Assembly: GCF_019278565.1 (NCBI RefSeq)
Contig: NZ_CP058988.1
Coordinates: forward strand, 2,294,001-2,358,000
Origin: Cellulophaga sp. HaHa_2_95
Lineage (GTDB): Bacteria > Bacteroidota > Bacteroidia > Flavobacteriales > Flavobacteriaceae
Direction: 5' to 3'
Length of the DNA: 64,000 nt
The translations under genes were made by a program, and so were the position numbers. Below, one piece after another: positions 8,630-18,304 of this stretch; the first letter of the stretch is position 1; every line of letters begins with the position of its first letter. The notes under the pieces were generated by a model. The model was given only the letters and a program-made list of their open reading frames with translations. It did no database searches and was not told the DNA's origin.

Positions 8630-9487
8630 ATGACAAAAATTAGAATTGCTATTCAAAAATCAGGACGGTTAAATGAAGAATCTATTGAGATTCTTAAAGA
8701 TTGTGGTATCTCTATTGATAACGGTCGCGATCAATTAAAAGCGTCTTCTCGTAACTTTCCTATGGAAGTGTTTTATTTGAGAAATGGAGATATTCCTCAA
8801 TACTTAAGAGACGGTGTGGTAGATATCGCTATCATAGGTGAAAATGTGTTGATAGAAAAAGGAGAAGATATTTCTATCGCAGAAAAATTGGGTTTTTCAA
8901 AATGTAAAGTGTCTTTAGCAGTGCCAAAGGCTGTAAAGTATACTTCTGTTCAAGATTTTCAAGGCAAACGAATTGCCACATCGTATCCAAATACCGTTAA
9001 AAATTATTTAGCAGACAAAGGGGTTTCTGCAGATATTCACATTATTAACGGTTCTGTAGAGATTGCTCCAAATATTGGATTAGCAGATGCTATTTGTGAT
9101 ATCGTATCTAGTGGAAGTACCTTGTTTAAAAACAATTTGAAAGAAGTAGAAGTAATGTTAAAGAGTGAGGCTGTTTTGGCGGTTTCACCAAAAATAACTT
9201 CTGAGAGGAGAGATATTCTTGAAAAATTACAATTCAGAATTCAGTCGGTATTACGAGCAAGACAATCTAAATATGTATTGTTGAATGCTCCGAATGATAA
9301 ATTGCCTATGATTTTGAACTTATTACCAGGAATGCGTAGTCCTACAGTTTTGCCATTAGCAGAGGAAGGCTGGAGTTCTGTACACACGGTAATTAAGAAA
9401 GATTCTTTCTGGGAAGTAATAGATGAGTTAAAGCAGGCTGGCGCTGAAGGTATTCTAGTTTGCCCAATTGAGAAAATGGTGCTTTAA
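8630..9487 (+). CDS. hisG: ATP phosphoribosyltransferase (long form)
   Basis: First enzyme of histidine synthesis, joining ATP and PRPP. The product from the ATG at 8630 is 285 aa, the length of the long hexameric HisG with a C-terminal ACT-like regulatory domain (~210-285) that usually confers feedback inhibition by histidine. The start MTKIRIAIQKSGRLNEES matches the family N-terminus. The same frame is open back to a TTG at 8564, but that extension runs through the attenuator terminator and is rejected. It is the first structural gene of the his operon. Confidence 0.96.
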   Translation: MTKIRIAIQKSGRLNEESIEILKDCGISIDNGRDQLKASSRNFPMEVFYLRNGDIPQYLRDGVVDIAIIGENVLIEKGEDISIAEKLGFSKCKVSLAVPKAVKYTSVQDFQGKRIATSYPNTVKNYLADKGVSADIHIINGSVEIAPNIGLADAICDIVSSGSTLFKNNLKEVEVMLKSEAVLAVSPKITSERRDILEKLQFRIQSVLRARQSKYVLLNAPNDKLPMILNLLPGMRSPTVLPLAEEGWSSVHTVIKKDSFWEVIDELKQAGAEGILVCPIEKMVL

Positions 9488-9496
9488 AAAAAGCTC

Positions 9497-9934
9497 ATGA
9501 AGGCTGATTTTGAATTAAAATTGATTCCCTATGAAGAAATGGAGTCGATTATTCCGCTGGTAATTCAATTAAATTTGGGAAAATTACCAGAAGAAACATT
9601 GAAAAGCAGATTAAAAGACATGCTTAAAATGGGAGGATATCAATGCATAGGTGTATATGATAACAACCAATTAATAGCCTGTTGTGGATTTTGGGTGTTA
9701 AACAAGCTATATGCAGGGAAACATCTAGAACCGGACAATGTTTTTGTAGAAGCGAACTATCGAAGCGCAGGAGTTGGAGAATTAATGATGAATTGTTTGT
9801 TTGATTATGCTAAAAGCATTGATTGTGTTGGTGTAGAAGTGAATTGTTACCGGCACAATGAAAAAGGAAAAAAGTTCTGGGAGCGTCAAGGTTTTGAAGC
9901 TTTAGGATATCATATGATTAAGAAATTTGATTAG
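9497..9934 (+). CDS. GNAT-family N-acetyltransferase inside the his operon
   Basis: The 145-aa protein has a GNAT fold; the acetyl-CoA loop NYRSAGVGELMM (R-x-x-G-x-G type) lies at ~95-106, and a C-terminal segment FWERQGFEALGYHM is typical of the family. It starts 9 nt after hisG and ends 8 nt before hisD, so it is an integral part of the operon. The substrate is unknown. A role in histidine metabolism is suggested only by position. Confidence 0.82.
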   Translation: MKADFELKLIPYEEMESIIPLVIQLNLGKLPEETLKSRLKDMLKMGGYQCIGVYDNNQLIACCGFWVLNKLYAGKHLEPDNVFVEANYRSAGVGELMMNCLFDYAKSIDCVGVEVNCYRHNEKGKKFWERQGFEALGYHMIKKFD

Positions 9935-9942
9935 TATTTGCT

Positions 9943-11232
9943 ATGAATAAAATATATAATCCTGAAAGAGAAGATTGGAAATCAATTCTTAAGCGTCCTA
10001 CTAAGAGCGTTGCAGATATAGAAAGTACGGTAAATCAGGTTTTTGAAGAACTTCAAGAAAACGGTGATGCTACCATAAAAAAGTATACCGAAAAGTTCGA
10101 TGGCGTAGCTGTAACAGAGTTATTGGTTACGGATGATGAAATCGTAGAGGCTAATAGTTTGGTAGCTGTAGCGCTTAAAGAGGCTATTCTCTTGGCTAAG
10201 GATAACATAGATAAATTTCACGCCGCTCAGAAAACACAAAGTATAGAGGTAGAAACGAGTCCTGGTGTACATTGTTGGCAGGTAAAAAGACCAATAGATA
10301 AAGTGGGCTTATATATTCCGGGAGGAACAGCACCTTTATTTTCTACTATTTTAATGTTAGCAGTCCCTGCCAATATCGCTGGATGCTCAGAAATTGTGCT
10401 GTGTTCACCACCTAATAAAGAAGGGAAAATTCACCCGGCCATATTGTATACGGCAAACCTTTGTGGTGTCACAAAAATATATAAGGTAGGAGGGATACAG
10501 GCTATAGCGGCAATGACCTTTGGAACAGAAACCATTCCGCAAGTGTATAAGATATTTGGACCAGGAAATCAGTACGTTACTGTAGCGAAGCAGATTGCTA
10601 CAAAGCATGGTGTGGCTATTGATATGCCTGCGGGGCCAAGCGAGCTTTTGGTGGTGGCGGATGATACTGCAAATGCGGCGTTTGTCGCATCAGATTTGCT
10701 TAGTCAGGCAGAGCATGGTGTTGATAGTCAGGTGCTATTGGTAACCACCTCTAAAGCAATGCTTGAAGCTGTAGAGGAAGAAGTTGCCTTGCAAATTGAA
10801 GATTTACCACGTAAGGATATTGCTCAAAAAGCGATAGATAATAGTAAGTTAATTTATGTTGAGGATGATGCAACGGCACAGGAATTAATTAATGAATATG
10901 GTCCAGAACATTATATAGTTTGTGTGGCAGATGAGGGATCTTATTTGAGTGCAATTACAAATGCAGGATCCGTTTTTATTGGAAATTACACCCCTGAAAG
11001 TGCCGGAGATTATGCTTCAGGAACTAACCATACCTTGCCAACAAATGGGTATGCAAAGCAGTATAGTGGTGTTAATTTAGATAGTTTCATGAAAAGCATG
11101 ACTTTTCAGAAGATTTCAAAAGAAGGAATTCAAGAAATTGGTAGTGCAATTGAGCTAATGGCGGAAGCAGAAGGCTTACAAGCACACAAAAATGCTGTTA
11201 CATTACGACTAAATAGTTTGGACGATGAGTAA
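9943..11232 (+). CDS. hisD: Histidinol dehydrogenase
   Basis: Catalyses the last two steps of histidine synthesis (histidinol to histidinal to histidine, NAD-dependent, zinc enzyme). The 429-aa length fits. Zinc ligands are in LLSQAEHGVDSQ, the catalytic Glu-His pair in YGPEHYI, and the NAD/substrate region PAGPSELLVVAD is present. It overlaps hisC by 8 nt. Confidence 0.97.
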   Translation: MNKIYNPEREDWKSILKRPTKSVADIESTVNQVFEELQENGDATIKKYTEKFDGVAVTELLVTDDEIVEANSLVAVALKEAILLAKDNIDKFHAAQKTQSIEVETSPGVHCWQVKRPIDKVGLYIPGGTAPLFSTILMLAVPANIAGCSEIVLCSPPNKEGKIHPAILYTANLCGVTKIYKVGGIQAIAAMTFGTETIPQVYKIFGPGNQYVTVAKQIATKHGVAIDMPAGPSELLVVADDTANAAFVASDLLSQAEHGVDSQVLLVTTSKAMLEAVEEEVALQIEDLPRKDIAQKAIDNSKLIYVEDDATAQELINEYGPEHYIVCVADEGSYLSAITNAGSVFIGNYTPESAGDYASGTNHTLPTNGYAKQYSGVNLDSFMKSMTFQKISKEGIQEIGSAIELMAEAEGLQAHKNAVTLRLNSLDDE

Positions 11233-12271
11233 GGTTGATATACAAAACCTAGTACGGGAGAATGTAAAGGGGTTAAGTCCGTATTCTTCAGCGCGTGATG
11301 AATACGTTTCAGATGGTTCAGATATGGTGTTTTTAGACGCTAACGAGAATCCTTTTGAAAATGGTGTGAATAGGTACCCGGATCCTCAGCAAAGAAGCTT
11401 AAAAGAGGTATTGGCATCTCAAAAAGGGGTGCTACCTGCTAATATTCTTTTTGGGAATGGGAGTGACGAAGTTTTAGATCTAATCTTCCGCGCTTTTTGT
11501 GAACCAAAAGAAGACAATATTATTACCCTACCGCCAACCTACGGGATGTATAAGGTGTTGTCAGGGATCAATGATATTGAGAATAGAGAAGTTTTGTTAA
11601 CGGCAGATTTTGAGCCTGATGTCAACCGGATTTTGGAGACGTCTGATGCTAAGTCTAAATTATTATTCCTTTGCTCGCCAAACAATCCTACAGCAAATAG
11701 TTTTTCGCGAAACAAGATCACAGAACTATTAGAGAAGTTTGATGGAATAGTCATTATTGATGAAGCGTATATAGATTTTTCAAAAGAAGAATCATGGTTG
11801 TCTGAACTACCGAATTATACAAATTTAATACTTACTCAAACACTATCTAAGGCATACGGAATGGCTGGTATTCGATTAGGGGTGTGTTATGCATCTGAAG
11901 AGATTATTGCTATTCTAAATAAGATTAAGCCTCCATACAATGTAAATGAACTTACTCAGAAAAGAGCATTAGAGCGTGTTTTGAATGTTGATAAAATAAA
12001 ATCGGAAATTGCTGACATATTGAAGGAAAGAGCTTTGTTATCTAAAGCATTACTTCAATTAAATTTCGTAACTAAAGTATATGCTACTGATGCTAATTTT
12101 GTTTTAGCAAAACTAGATAATGCTACAGAACGATACAATCAGTTATTAGCGAGAGGTGTTGTGGTAAGGAACCGTACAACGCAACCTTTATGTGAAAACA
12201 CATTACGCTTCACAGTAGGTACTACAGCGGAGAATAAAAAATTAATGCAGGTTTTAAAAGAAATTCAATAA
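11225..12271 (+). CDS. hisC: Histidinol-phosphate aminotransferase
   Basis: PLP-dependent aminotransferase (fold type I) converting imidazole acetol phosphate to histidinol phosphate, 348 aa. It shows FLDANENPF near the N-terminus, SPNNPTAN, and the PLP lysine in [13 protein letters not shown]. The ATG overlaps the end of hisD by 8 nt, supporting translational coupling. Confidence 0.96.
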   Translation: MSKVDIQNLVRENVKGLSPYSSARDEYVSDGSDMVFLDANENPFENGVNRYPDPQQRSLKEVLASQKGVLPANILFGNGSDEVLDLIFRAFCEPKEDNIITLPPTYGMYKVLSGINDIENREVLLTADFEPDVNRILETSDAKSKLLFLCSPNNPTANSFSRNKITELLEKFDGIVIIDEAYIDFSKEESWLSELPNYTNLILTQTLSKAYGMAGIRLGVCYASEEIIAILNKIKPPYNVNELTQKRALERVLNVDKIKSEIADILKERALLSKALLQLNFVTKVYATDANFVLAKLDNATERYNQLLARGVVVRNRTTQPLCENTLRFTVGTTAENKKLMQVLKEIQ

Positions 12272-12273
12272 GC

Positions 12274-13407
12274 ATGAAAAAAGTACTTTTTATAGATCGA
12301 GATGGTACGATTATTAAAGAAACCGTTGATGAGCAAATCGATGGTTTTGAAAAAATGACCTTTTATCCAAAAGCGTTTACATTTTTGGGTAAAATAGCTA
12401 AGGAGTTGGATTATGAATTGGTGATGATCACCAACCAAGACGGACTAGGAACAGACGTTTTTCCAGAAGATACATTTTGGCCTGTGCATAATTTTATCAT
12501 GAATTCTTTTGAAAATGAGGGGGTTGTATTTGATAAAGTTTTCCTTGACAGAACTTTTCCACATGAAAATGCTAACACGCGTAAACCAGGTACCGGATTG
12601 TTGACAGCATATTTCTCTGAAGAATATGATTTAGCAAATTCTTTTGTAATCGGAGATCGGTTAACGGATATGGAATTAGCTAAAAATCTTGGAGCTAAAG
12701 GTATTTTTATCAACGATGAAACCAATCTAGGTACTGGTGAAATAACGGTGAAACGAGATGAGTTAGATGCGTATATTGCTACTGAAACCAACGATTGGGA
12801 AAAAATCTATGAGTTTTTAAAATTAAAAGATAGGGTTTCTAGTATTAGCCGTAAGACAAATGAAACTGATATTCAAATTAAGGTAAATCTAGATGGCACA
12901 GGTAAAAGTAGCATCGCTACAGGCCTTGCCTTTTTTGACCATATGCTAGATCAGCTAGCGCGTCACGGTCAAATGGATTTAGATATTAAAGTAGATGGTG
13001 ATCTAGAGGTAGATGAACACCATACTATAGAAGATACCGCAATTGCTTTAGGGGAAGTTTTCCATAAGGCATTAGGTACCAAGCTAGGTATTGAGCGTTA
13101 CGGGTTTTGTTTGCCTATGGATGATTGTTTAGCGCAAGTGGCTATCGATTTTGGTGGTAGAAACTGGCTCGTATGGGAGGCAGATTTTAAGAGAGAAAAA
13201 GTAGGAGATATGCCTACGGAAATGTTTCTGCACTTTTTTAAATCATTTAGTGACGGTGCTAAAGCCAATATCAATATAAAAGCAGAAGGTGTTAATGAGC
13301 ATCACAAGATTGAGGCAATATTTAAAGCTTTTGCTAAGGCAATAAAAATGGCTGTAAAACGCGACGTAGAAAAGATGGTCTTACCGTCTACGAAAGGAAT
13401 GTTATAA
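12274..13407 (+). CDS. hisB: Bifunctional histidinol-phosphatase / imidazoleglycerol-phosphate dehydratase
   Basis: The 377-aa fusion carries a HAD-type phosphatase (~1-165, nucleophile motif FIDRDGTI with D8 and D10; [10 protein letters not shown] further on) and an IGP dehydratase (~185-377) with the manganese-binding HHTIED and EHHKIE motifs. It performs two non-adjacent steps of histidine synthesis. It starts 2 nt after hisC. Confidence 0.97.
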   Translation: MKKVLFIDRDGTIIKETVDEQIDGFEKMTFYPKAFTFLGKIAKELDYELVMITNQDGLGTDVFPEDTFWPVHNFIMNSFENEGVVFDKVFLDRTFPHENANTRKPGTGLLTAYFSEEYDLANSFVIGDRLTDMELAKNLGAKGIFINDETNLGTGEITVKRDELDAYIATETNDWEKIYEFLKLKDRVSSISRKTNETDIQIKVNLDGTGKSSIATGLAFFDHMLDQLARHGQMDLDIKVDGDLEVDEHHTIEDTAIALGEVFHKALGTKLGIERYGFCLPMDDCLAQVAIDFGGRNWLVWEADFKREKVGDMPTEMFLHFFKSFSDGAKANINIKAEGVNEHHKIEAIFKAFAKAIKMAVKRDVEKMVLPSTKGML

Positions 13408-13416
13408 AATAGTTGA

Positions 13417-13998
13417 ATGAAAATAGTAATTATAAATTACGGAGCTGGAAATATTCAAAGCATAAAATTTGCAATTCAACGCCTTGGTTTTGAGGCTGTT
13501 TTAACAAATGATGTAGATGAAATTCTAGCAGCCGATAAGGTCATTTTTCCAGGGGTTGGCGAAGCAAGTAGTGCAATGCATAAATTGCGAGCCAGTGGTT
13601 TAGATGCCTTGGTTCCAAAATTAAAACAGCCTGTTTTAGGGATTTGTCTAGGAATGCAATTAATGTGTAATTCAACCGAAGAAGGTAGCACAGATGGCTT
13701 AGGAATTTTTGATGTGAATGTAGTGAAGTTTTCAAGTCAAGTAAAAGTGCCGCAAATTGGATGGAATCAAATTCAGGATTTAAGGTCAGAATTATTCAAT
13801 GAGGTTTCGGAAGAAGAGTACATTTATTTGGTACATAGTTATTACGCACCAATTTGTGAAGAGACGATAGCAACATCTGATTATGATGTTATCTATAGCG
13901 CGGCATTACAAAAAGACAATTTTTACGGAACCCAGTTTCACCCTGAAAAAAGCAGTAGCGTTGGGGAAAAAATTCTTTTGAATTTTTTAAAAATGTAA
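13417..13998 (+). CDS. hisH: Imidazole glycerol phosphate synthase, glutamine amidotransferase subunit
   Basis: Class I glutaminase that feeds ammonia to HisF. The 193-aa length is typical. The nucleophile Cys is in GICLGMQ, and the His-Glu pair in QFHPEKS. It is separated from its partner hisF by a GNAT gene and hisA but is in the same operon. Confidence 0.96.
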   Translation: MKIVIINYGAGNIQSIKFAIQRLGFEAVLTNDVDEILAADKVIFPGVGEASSAMHKLRASGLDALVPKLKQPVLGICLGMQLMCNSTEEGSTDGLGIFDVNVVKFSSQVKVPQIGWNQIQDLRSELFNEVSEEEYIYLVHSYYAPICEETIATSDYDVIYSAALQKDNFYGTQFHPEKSSSVGEKILLNFLKM

Positions 13999-14002
13999 GA
14001 CC

Positions 14003-14419
14003 ATGTCATTCGTAATTTCAACAGATAAAGACAAATTAGATATAAAAAAAATACACCAATACATTAGTGTAGAATCTTATTGGGGTGTAGGTAGAACTAT
14101 TGAAGAAGTGAAAACTACTATTGATCATTCTTTTTGTTTTGGAATTTATGATAAAAACGGCGAACAAATAGGTTTTTCAAGGGTCGTTACAGATCAAATT
14201 TTGTTTGCTTATTTAATGGATGTTATCATTTTTACGAAATACCAAGGTAATGGTTATGGCAAGCACCTTGTAGATTTTATGATGAATCATGAATTAATTA
14301 AAAAAGTAAAGACAATTGCTCTCAAAACAAAAGATGCACATAGTTTGTATGAGCGACACGGATTTAAAAAAGTTGGAAATTCTGATTTTTGGATGTCCAT
14401 TGATAAAATAAAATTATAA
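14003..14419 (+). CDS. Second GNAT-family N-acetyltransferase inside the his operon
   Basis: The 138-aa protein has the acetyl-CoA binding loop [12 protein letters not shown] (Q-x-x-G-x-G type, ~86-97) and a C-terminal [13 protein letters not shown] segment typical of GNATs. Its stop overlaps the hisA start by 1 nt (TAATG), so it is translationally coupled to the his genes. It is not a recent duplicate of the other embedded GNAT; sequence similarity by eye is low. Substrate unknown. Confidence 0.82.
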   Translation: MSFVISTDKDKLDIKKIHQYISVESYWGVGRTIEEVKTTIDHSFCFGIYDKNGEQIGFSRVVTDQILFAYLMDVIIFTKYQGNGYGKHLVDFMMNHELIKKVKTIALKTKDAHSLYERHGFKKVGNSDFWMSIDKIKL

Positions 14420-15162
14420 TGAGAATTATCCCAGCAATAGATATTATAGACGGTAAATGTGTTCGGCTTTCAAAAGGTGATTATGACACTAAGAAAATTT
14501 ACAATGAAAATCCACTTGAAGTCGCCAAAGATTTTGAGGCGCACGGAATTGAATATTTACATTTAGTAGACTTAGATGGAGCCAAGTCTAAACATATTGT
14601 AAATCATAAGGTATTAGAACAAATAGCGTCACAAACCAATTTGAAAATCGATTTTGGTGGTGGTTTAAAGACCGATGAGGATTTGAAAATAGCTTTCAAT
14701 AGTGGAGCTTCTCAAATTACAGGCGGAAGCATTGCGGTAAAAGATCAGGACACATTTTTAGGTTGGATAGAAACTTACGGAGCTGAAAAAATTATCTTGG
14801 GAGCCGATGCTTTGCACGAGAAAGTGGCAGTTTCAGGGTGGCAGGAAGATTCTAAACAAGAACTAATACCGTTTATTCAGGCTTATCAGGATAAGGGAAT
14901 TGTATTTGTTATCTGTACAGACATAAGTAAAGACGGTATGTTGCAAGGACCTTCGTTTGATTTGTATGAACGTATTTTAAACGAAACAAGTCAAGGAATT
15001 GATGGAAGTGGAATTCATTTGATTGCCTCAGGAGGTATTTCTACCTTTGATGAGTTGCCTAAATTAGCGGAACTAGGTTGTGAGGGAACTATCATTGGAA
15101 AAGCTATTTACGAGAATAGAATCAGTTTAAAACAATTAGAAGATTACATACTTTCTAAATAA
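14419..15162 (+). CDS. hisA: ProFAR isomerase
   Basis: TIM-barrel isomerase of histidine synthesis (5'-ProFAR to PRFAR), 247 aa. It begins [18 protein letters not shown] with the catalytic Asp near residue 8 and has a second Asp in [14 protein letters not shown]. Phosphate-binding glycine motifs DFGGGLKT and IASGGIS are present. It is coupled to the preceding GNAT through TAATG and lies 5 nt ahead of hisF. Confidence 0.96.
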   Translation: MRIIPAIDIIDGKCVRLSKGDYDTKKIYNENPLEVAKDFEAHGIEYLHLVDLDGAKSKHIVNHKVLEQIASQTNLKIDFGGGLKTDEDLKIAFNSGASQITGGSIAVKDQDTFLGWIETYGAEKIILGADALHEKVAVSGWQEDSKQELIPFIQAYQDKGIVFVICTDISKDGMLQGPSFDLYERILNETSQGIDGSGIHLIASGGISTFDELPKLAELGCEGTIIGKAIYENRISLKQLEDYILSK

Positions 15163-15167
15163 ACAAT

Positions 15168-15923
15168 ATGCTAACAAAACGAATAATACCTTGTTTAGAT
15201 ATTAAAAACGGACGTACCGTAAAAGGGATCAATTTTGTTGATTTACGTGATGCAGGTGATCCGGTAGAATTGGCTGAAATCTATGCCAATTCAGGAGCAG
15301 ATGAGTTGGTTTTTCTAGACATTTCAGCTACCGAAGAAAAACGTAAAACACTTGCTGATTTGGTTTATCGGGTAGCGGAAAAAGTAAATATTCCGTTTAC
15401 CGTAGGTGGCGGTATAGCTTCTATTGAAGATGTAGATATGCTATTGCAAAATGGTGCTGATAAGGTATCTATAAACTCATCAGCTGTTAAAAATCCCCAA
15501 TTAATAAATGATTTATCGGCAAAATTTGGTTCGCAATGTATCGTTGTTGCTATAGATGCTAAGTTCATTGATGGAGAGTGGATTGTGCATTTGGTAGGAG
15601 GAAAAGTGCCTACGGAAATTCGCTTGTTTGATTGGGCTAAGGAAGTAGAGATACGCGGTGCAGGTGAAATTTTGTTTACCTCTATGGATAATGATGGTAC
15701 AAAAGATGGTTTTGCAAATGAGGCGCTGGCTAGATTATCTACAGAATTAAATATACCCATCATTGCCTCTGGTGGCGCGGGTAATATGCAGCATTTTACA
15801 GATACATTTATAGAGGGTAAAGCAGATGCAGCGCTTGCAGCAAGTGTATTTCATTTTAAAGAAATAGAAATTGTAGATTTAAAAAAAGAATTAAAAGATA
15901 ACGGGATTCCTGTTAGAATATAA
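15168..15923 (+). CDS. hisF: Imidazole glycerol phosphate synthase, cyclase subunit
   Basis: TIM-barrel cyclase that works with HisH to make imidazole glycerol phosphate and AICAR. The 251-aa protein starts with [16 protein letters not shown] (catalytic Asp ~11) and has the second catalytic Asp in VVAIDAK. Phosphate-binding loops FTVGGGIAS and IIASGGAGN are present. Confidence 0.97.
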   Translation: MLTKRIIPCLDIKNGRTVKGINFVDLRDAGDPVELAEIYANSGADELVFLDISATEEKRKTLADLVYRVAEKVNIPFTVGGGIASIEDVDMLLQNGADKVSINSSAVKNPQLINDLSAKFGSQCIVVAIDAKFIDGEWIVHLVGGKVPTEIRLFDWAKEVEIRGAGEILFTSMDNDGTKDGFANEALARLSTELNIPIIASGGAGNMQHFTDTFIEGKADAALAASVFHFKEIEIVDLKKELKDNGIPVRI

Positions 15924-15929
15924 AATAGT

Positions 15930-16526
15930 ATGAAAATAGATTTCGATAAAAATTCAGACGGATTAATACCAGCCATAATACAAGATGCTACAACAAAAAA
16001 TGTGTTAATGCTCGGGTACATGAACCAGGAGGCTTTTGATAAGACTCAGGAAACCAAAAAAGTTACATTTTTTAGCCGTACTAAAAAACGTTTGTGGACC
16101 AAAGGAGAAGAAAGTGGTAATTTCTTGAACCTTGTGACAATTAAAAATGATTGTGACAATGATACTTTACTTATTACCGTAAATCCAGTAGGACCTACTT
16201 GTCATAAAGGAACAGATACTTGTTGGGAGGAAGAAAACGCGAGTTCTTTTGGTTTCCTAACCAAGCTTGAAGCAATCATAACAGATCGTAAAGACAATCC
16301 GGAGAATCAAGATAGCTATGTCGCGTCCCTTTTTAGAAAAGGAATTAATAAAGTAGCGCAAAAAGTAGGAGAAGAAGCGGTAGAAGTGGTTATTGAAGCA
16401 AAAGATAATGATGATAAATTATTTTTAGATGAGAGTGCAGATTTACTCTTCCATTACTTAATTCTATTACAGGCAAAGGGATTTACGTTGAAAGATATTG
16501 AAGAAGTCTTGAAGAAGAGAAACTAA
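15930..16526 (+). CDS. hisIE: Bifunctional phosphoribosyl-AMP cyclohydrolase / phosphoribosyl-ATP pyrophosphatase
   Basis: Performs steps 2 and 3 of histidine synthesis. The N-terminal HisI part (~1-105) has TIKNDCDNDTLL and the zinc-binding GPTCHKGTDTCW. The C-terminal HisE part (~110-198) has the MazG-like EEAVEVVIEA and LLFHYLILL helices. It is the last gene of the operon and is followed by a strong terminator. Confidence 0.97.
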   Translation: MKIDFDKNSDGLIPAIIQDATTKNVLMLGYMNQEAFDKTQETKKVTFFSRTKKRLWTKGEESGNFLNLVTIKNDCDNDTLLITVNPVGPTCHKGTDTCWEEENASSFGFLTKLEAIITDRKDNPENQDSYVASLFRKGINKVAQKVGEEAVEVVIEAKDNDDKLFLDESADLLFHYLILLQAKGFTLKDIEEVLKKRN

Positions 16527-16548
16527 ATAGTAACACTGTTCACTTTAT

Positions 16549-16597
16549 AATGATCCGAAATAACATAATGACATGTTGTTTCGGATCATTTTTTTTT
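16549..16597 (+). terminator. His operon terminator
   Basis: An 18-bp stem (16549-16566 with 16573-16590, a single G-U pair) with loop AATGAC is followed by a run of T. It closes the his operon. Confidence 0.92.
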
Positions 16598-16838
16598 GAA
16601 AAAAAAGTCCCCTACGAGAGCCAATACTTCAATTGTAACGTATATGTAAAAGCTAATGAAAAATGAGCGATTTTAAAACCTGTATAAAGCTGTGTAATTA
16701 CACACAAAGTGTATAAAAATTACACAGTTCTTATTCAGAAAATGCTTGGAAACATCAGTAAACTGGTTTTTATTTAAAATGGTACGCAAGTTGCCCTATC
16801 AATTTTAAATTGATACAAAAAAAAAGAGAACGCATATT
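16598..16838 (+). promoter_or_regulatory. Upstream region of orphan GT2 gene with nested TTACAC/GTGTAA repeats
   Basis: The segment holds a perfect 12-bp palindrome GTGTAATTACAC (16692-16703). CTGTGTAATT (16690-16699) also pairs with AATTACACAG (16718-16727), and a GTGTA/TACAC pair lies within. These look like an operator or a folded leader. A related core recurs upstream of the exopolysaccharide cluster at 36092-36137. No gene is seen here. Confidence 0.5.
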
Positions 16839-18245
16839 ATGAAAACAGGAACAATTACTTTAAAAGAATTATATTCCACAGTAAACAATAAATTTCTAAG
16901 TGGAGACAAGGAGTCTAATCCCATTAATTTATGGGCTATTGCAGTGCTTGTTGGTTCATTTGCTTTAATGATTGGAGCAGGTTATGTTGTTTACTTATTA
17001 CAGGCAGATTTTGAGCAATTTAATTTTGAAAGATTAAACACAAGTTGGGGCTTTGCATTTTTTGTAGTTGCCGCTTCATTGTTCTTCTTTAAGGTTGCTT
17101 TCTTCTTATACAATCTATTTCTTTACTTCAAATATAAGCCTATAGCTTCGGTAAGTGATGAAGAATTGCCAACGTGTACAGTAATTGTACCGGCTTATAA
17201 TGAAGGAAAGCAAGTATGGGCCACATTAAAGAGTTTGGCAAAAAGTGATTACCCAGAGCATAAATTACAGTTATTAGCTATTGATGATGGTAGTAAAGAT
17301 GACACTTGGAAATGGATGCAAGAAGCAAAGAGAGTTTTAGGAGACCGAGTAACTATCTTGCAACAACCAAAAAACATGGGGAAACGTCATGCGTTATACC
17401 GTGGGTTTAATTTAGGAACTGGTGAAATCTTTATTACCGTAGATAGTGATTCTGTGGTAAATACAGATACCTTGCGTAATTTGGTTAGTCCGTTTATTGT
17501 AGATGAAAAATGTGGTGCTGTTGCTGGTAATATTCAAGTATTGAATAATGAAAGAGCTATTTTACCTAAAATGTTAAATGTGAGTTTCGTTATGAGTTTT
17601 GAATTCAAACGTTCTGCAGAAAGTAGTTTAGATTCAGTTCTTTGTACGCCAGGTGCATTAGCCGCATACAGAGCAGAGGCAGTTTTTAATTGTCTTCCAG
17701 AGTGGATTAATCAAACGTTTATGGGGCAACCTTCAGATATCGGAGAGGATAGAGCCATGACTAATATGATTTTGAAACAAGGATACCATGTTTTATTTCA
17801 AAGAAATGCATATGCGTATACTAATGTTCCAGAAAAGTACACTGGGTTATACAAAATGTTTATCAGATGGGGTAGAAGTAATGTTCGCGAGAATATCGCA
17901 ATGTCTCAATATGTATTTACAAACTTTAGAGAAGGATCTAAATTTGGATCTAGGCTTTTATTTATTAGTCAAGCTTTAAAAATTATAATGACGTACCCAT
18001 TCTTACTGTTTATGTTATTCTTTATTCTAACGCATCCAATATTGTTTGTAAGCTCTACGTTGTTAAGTATTTTAGTAGTATCTACTTTCCCAGTATTGTT
18101 TTATGCAAAACGATACAGTTTATCACAAGCATTTTGGGCATACTCATATAGTATCTTATTTACTTTTGGTTTGTTCTGGATTACCCCTTATGCGATTGCA
18201 ACAGCAAGTAGAAGAGGTTGGTTGACTAGAGAGATAGCTGCTTAA
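16839..18245 (+). CDS. Processive GT2-family glycosyltransferase (membrane)
   Basis: The 468-aa protein has two N-terminal membrane helices (~27-50, ~68-95), a cytoplasmic GT2 domain and three or four C-terminal helices (~375-465). Motifs are AIDDGSKDDTW, the metal-binding VDSDS, the base-containing GEDRAM and IRWGRS, in the position of the QxxRW motif. This layout is that of chitin/hyaluronan/poly-GlcNAc synthases that polymerise and extrude a sugar chain at the inner membrane. The sugar is unknown. It stands alone between two terminators, so it is monocistronic. Confidence 0.82.
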   Translation: MKTGTITLKELYSTVNNKFLSGDKESNPINLWAIAVLVGSFALMIGAGYVVYLLQADFEQFNFERLNTSWGFAFFVVAASLFFFKVAFFLYNLFLYFKYKPIASVSDEELPTCTVIVPAYNEGKQVWATLKSLAKSDYPEHKLQLLAIDDGSKDDTWKWMQEAKRVLGDRVTILQQPKNMGKRHALYRGFNLGTGEIFITVDSDSVVNTDTLRNLVSPFIVDEKCGAVAGNIQVLNNERAILPKMLNVSFVMSFEFKRSAESSLDSVLCTPGALAAYRAEAVFNCLPEWINQTFMGQPSDIGEDRAMTNMILKQGYHVLFQRNAYAYTNVPEKYTGLYKMFIRWGRSNVRENIAMSQYVFTNFREGSKFGSRLLFISQALKIIMTYPFLLFMLFFILTHPILFVSSTLLSILVVSTFPVLFYAKRYSLSQAFWAYSYSILFTFGLFWITPYAIATASRRGWLTREIAA

Positions 18246-18265
18246 GTAAAGGACTCTTAAAATAT

Positions 18266-18300
18266 AAAAATCCGCATCATGCTATATGATGCGGATTTTT
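18266..18300. terminator. Bidirectional terminator between GT2 gene and yeiH-like gene
   Basis: AAAAATCCGCATCAT (18266-18280) and ATGATGCGGATTTTT (18286-18300) form a perfect 15-bp stem with A and T tails on either side. It can serve both convergent genes. Confidence 0.9.
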
Positions 18301-18304
18301 TCTG

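Noticed and set aside
16551..16667. 38-codon ORF after hisIE
   Set aside because: It is encoded by the two arms of the his terminator and the poly-T tract.
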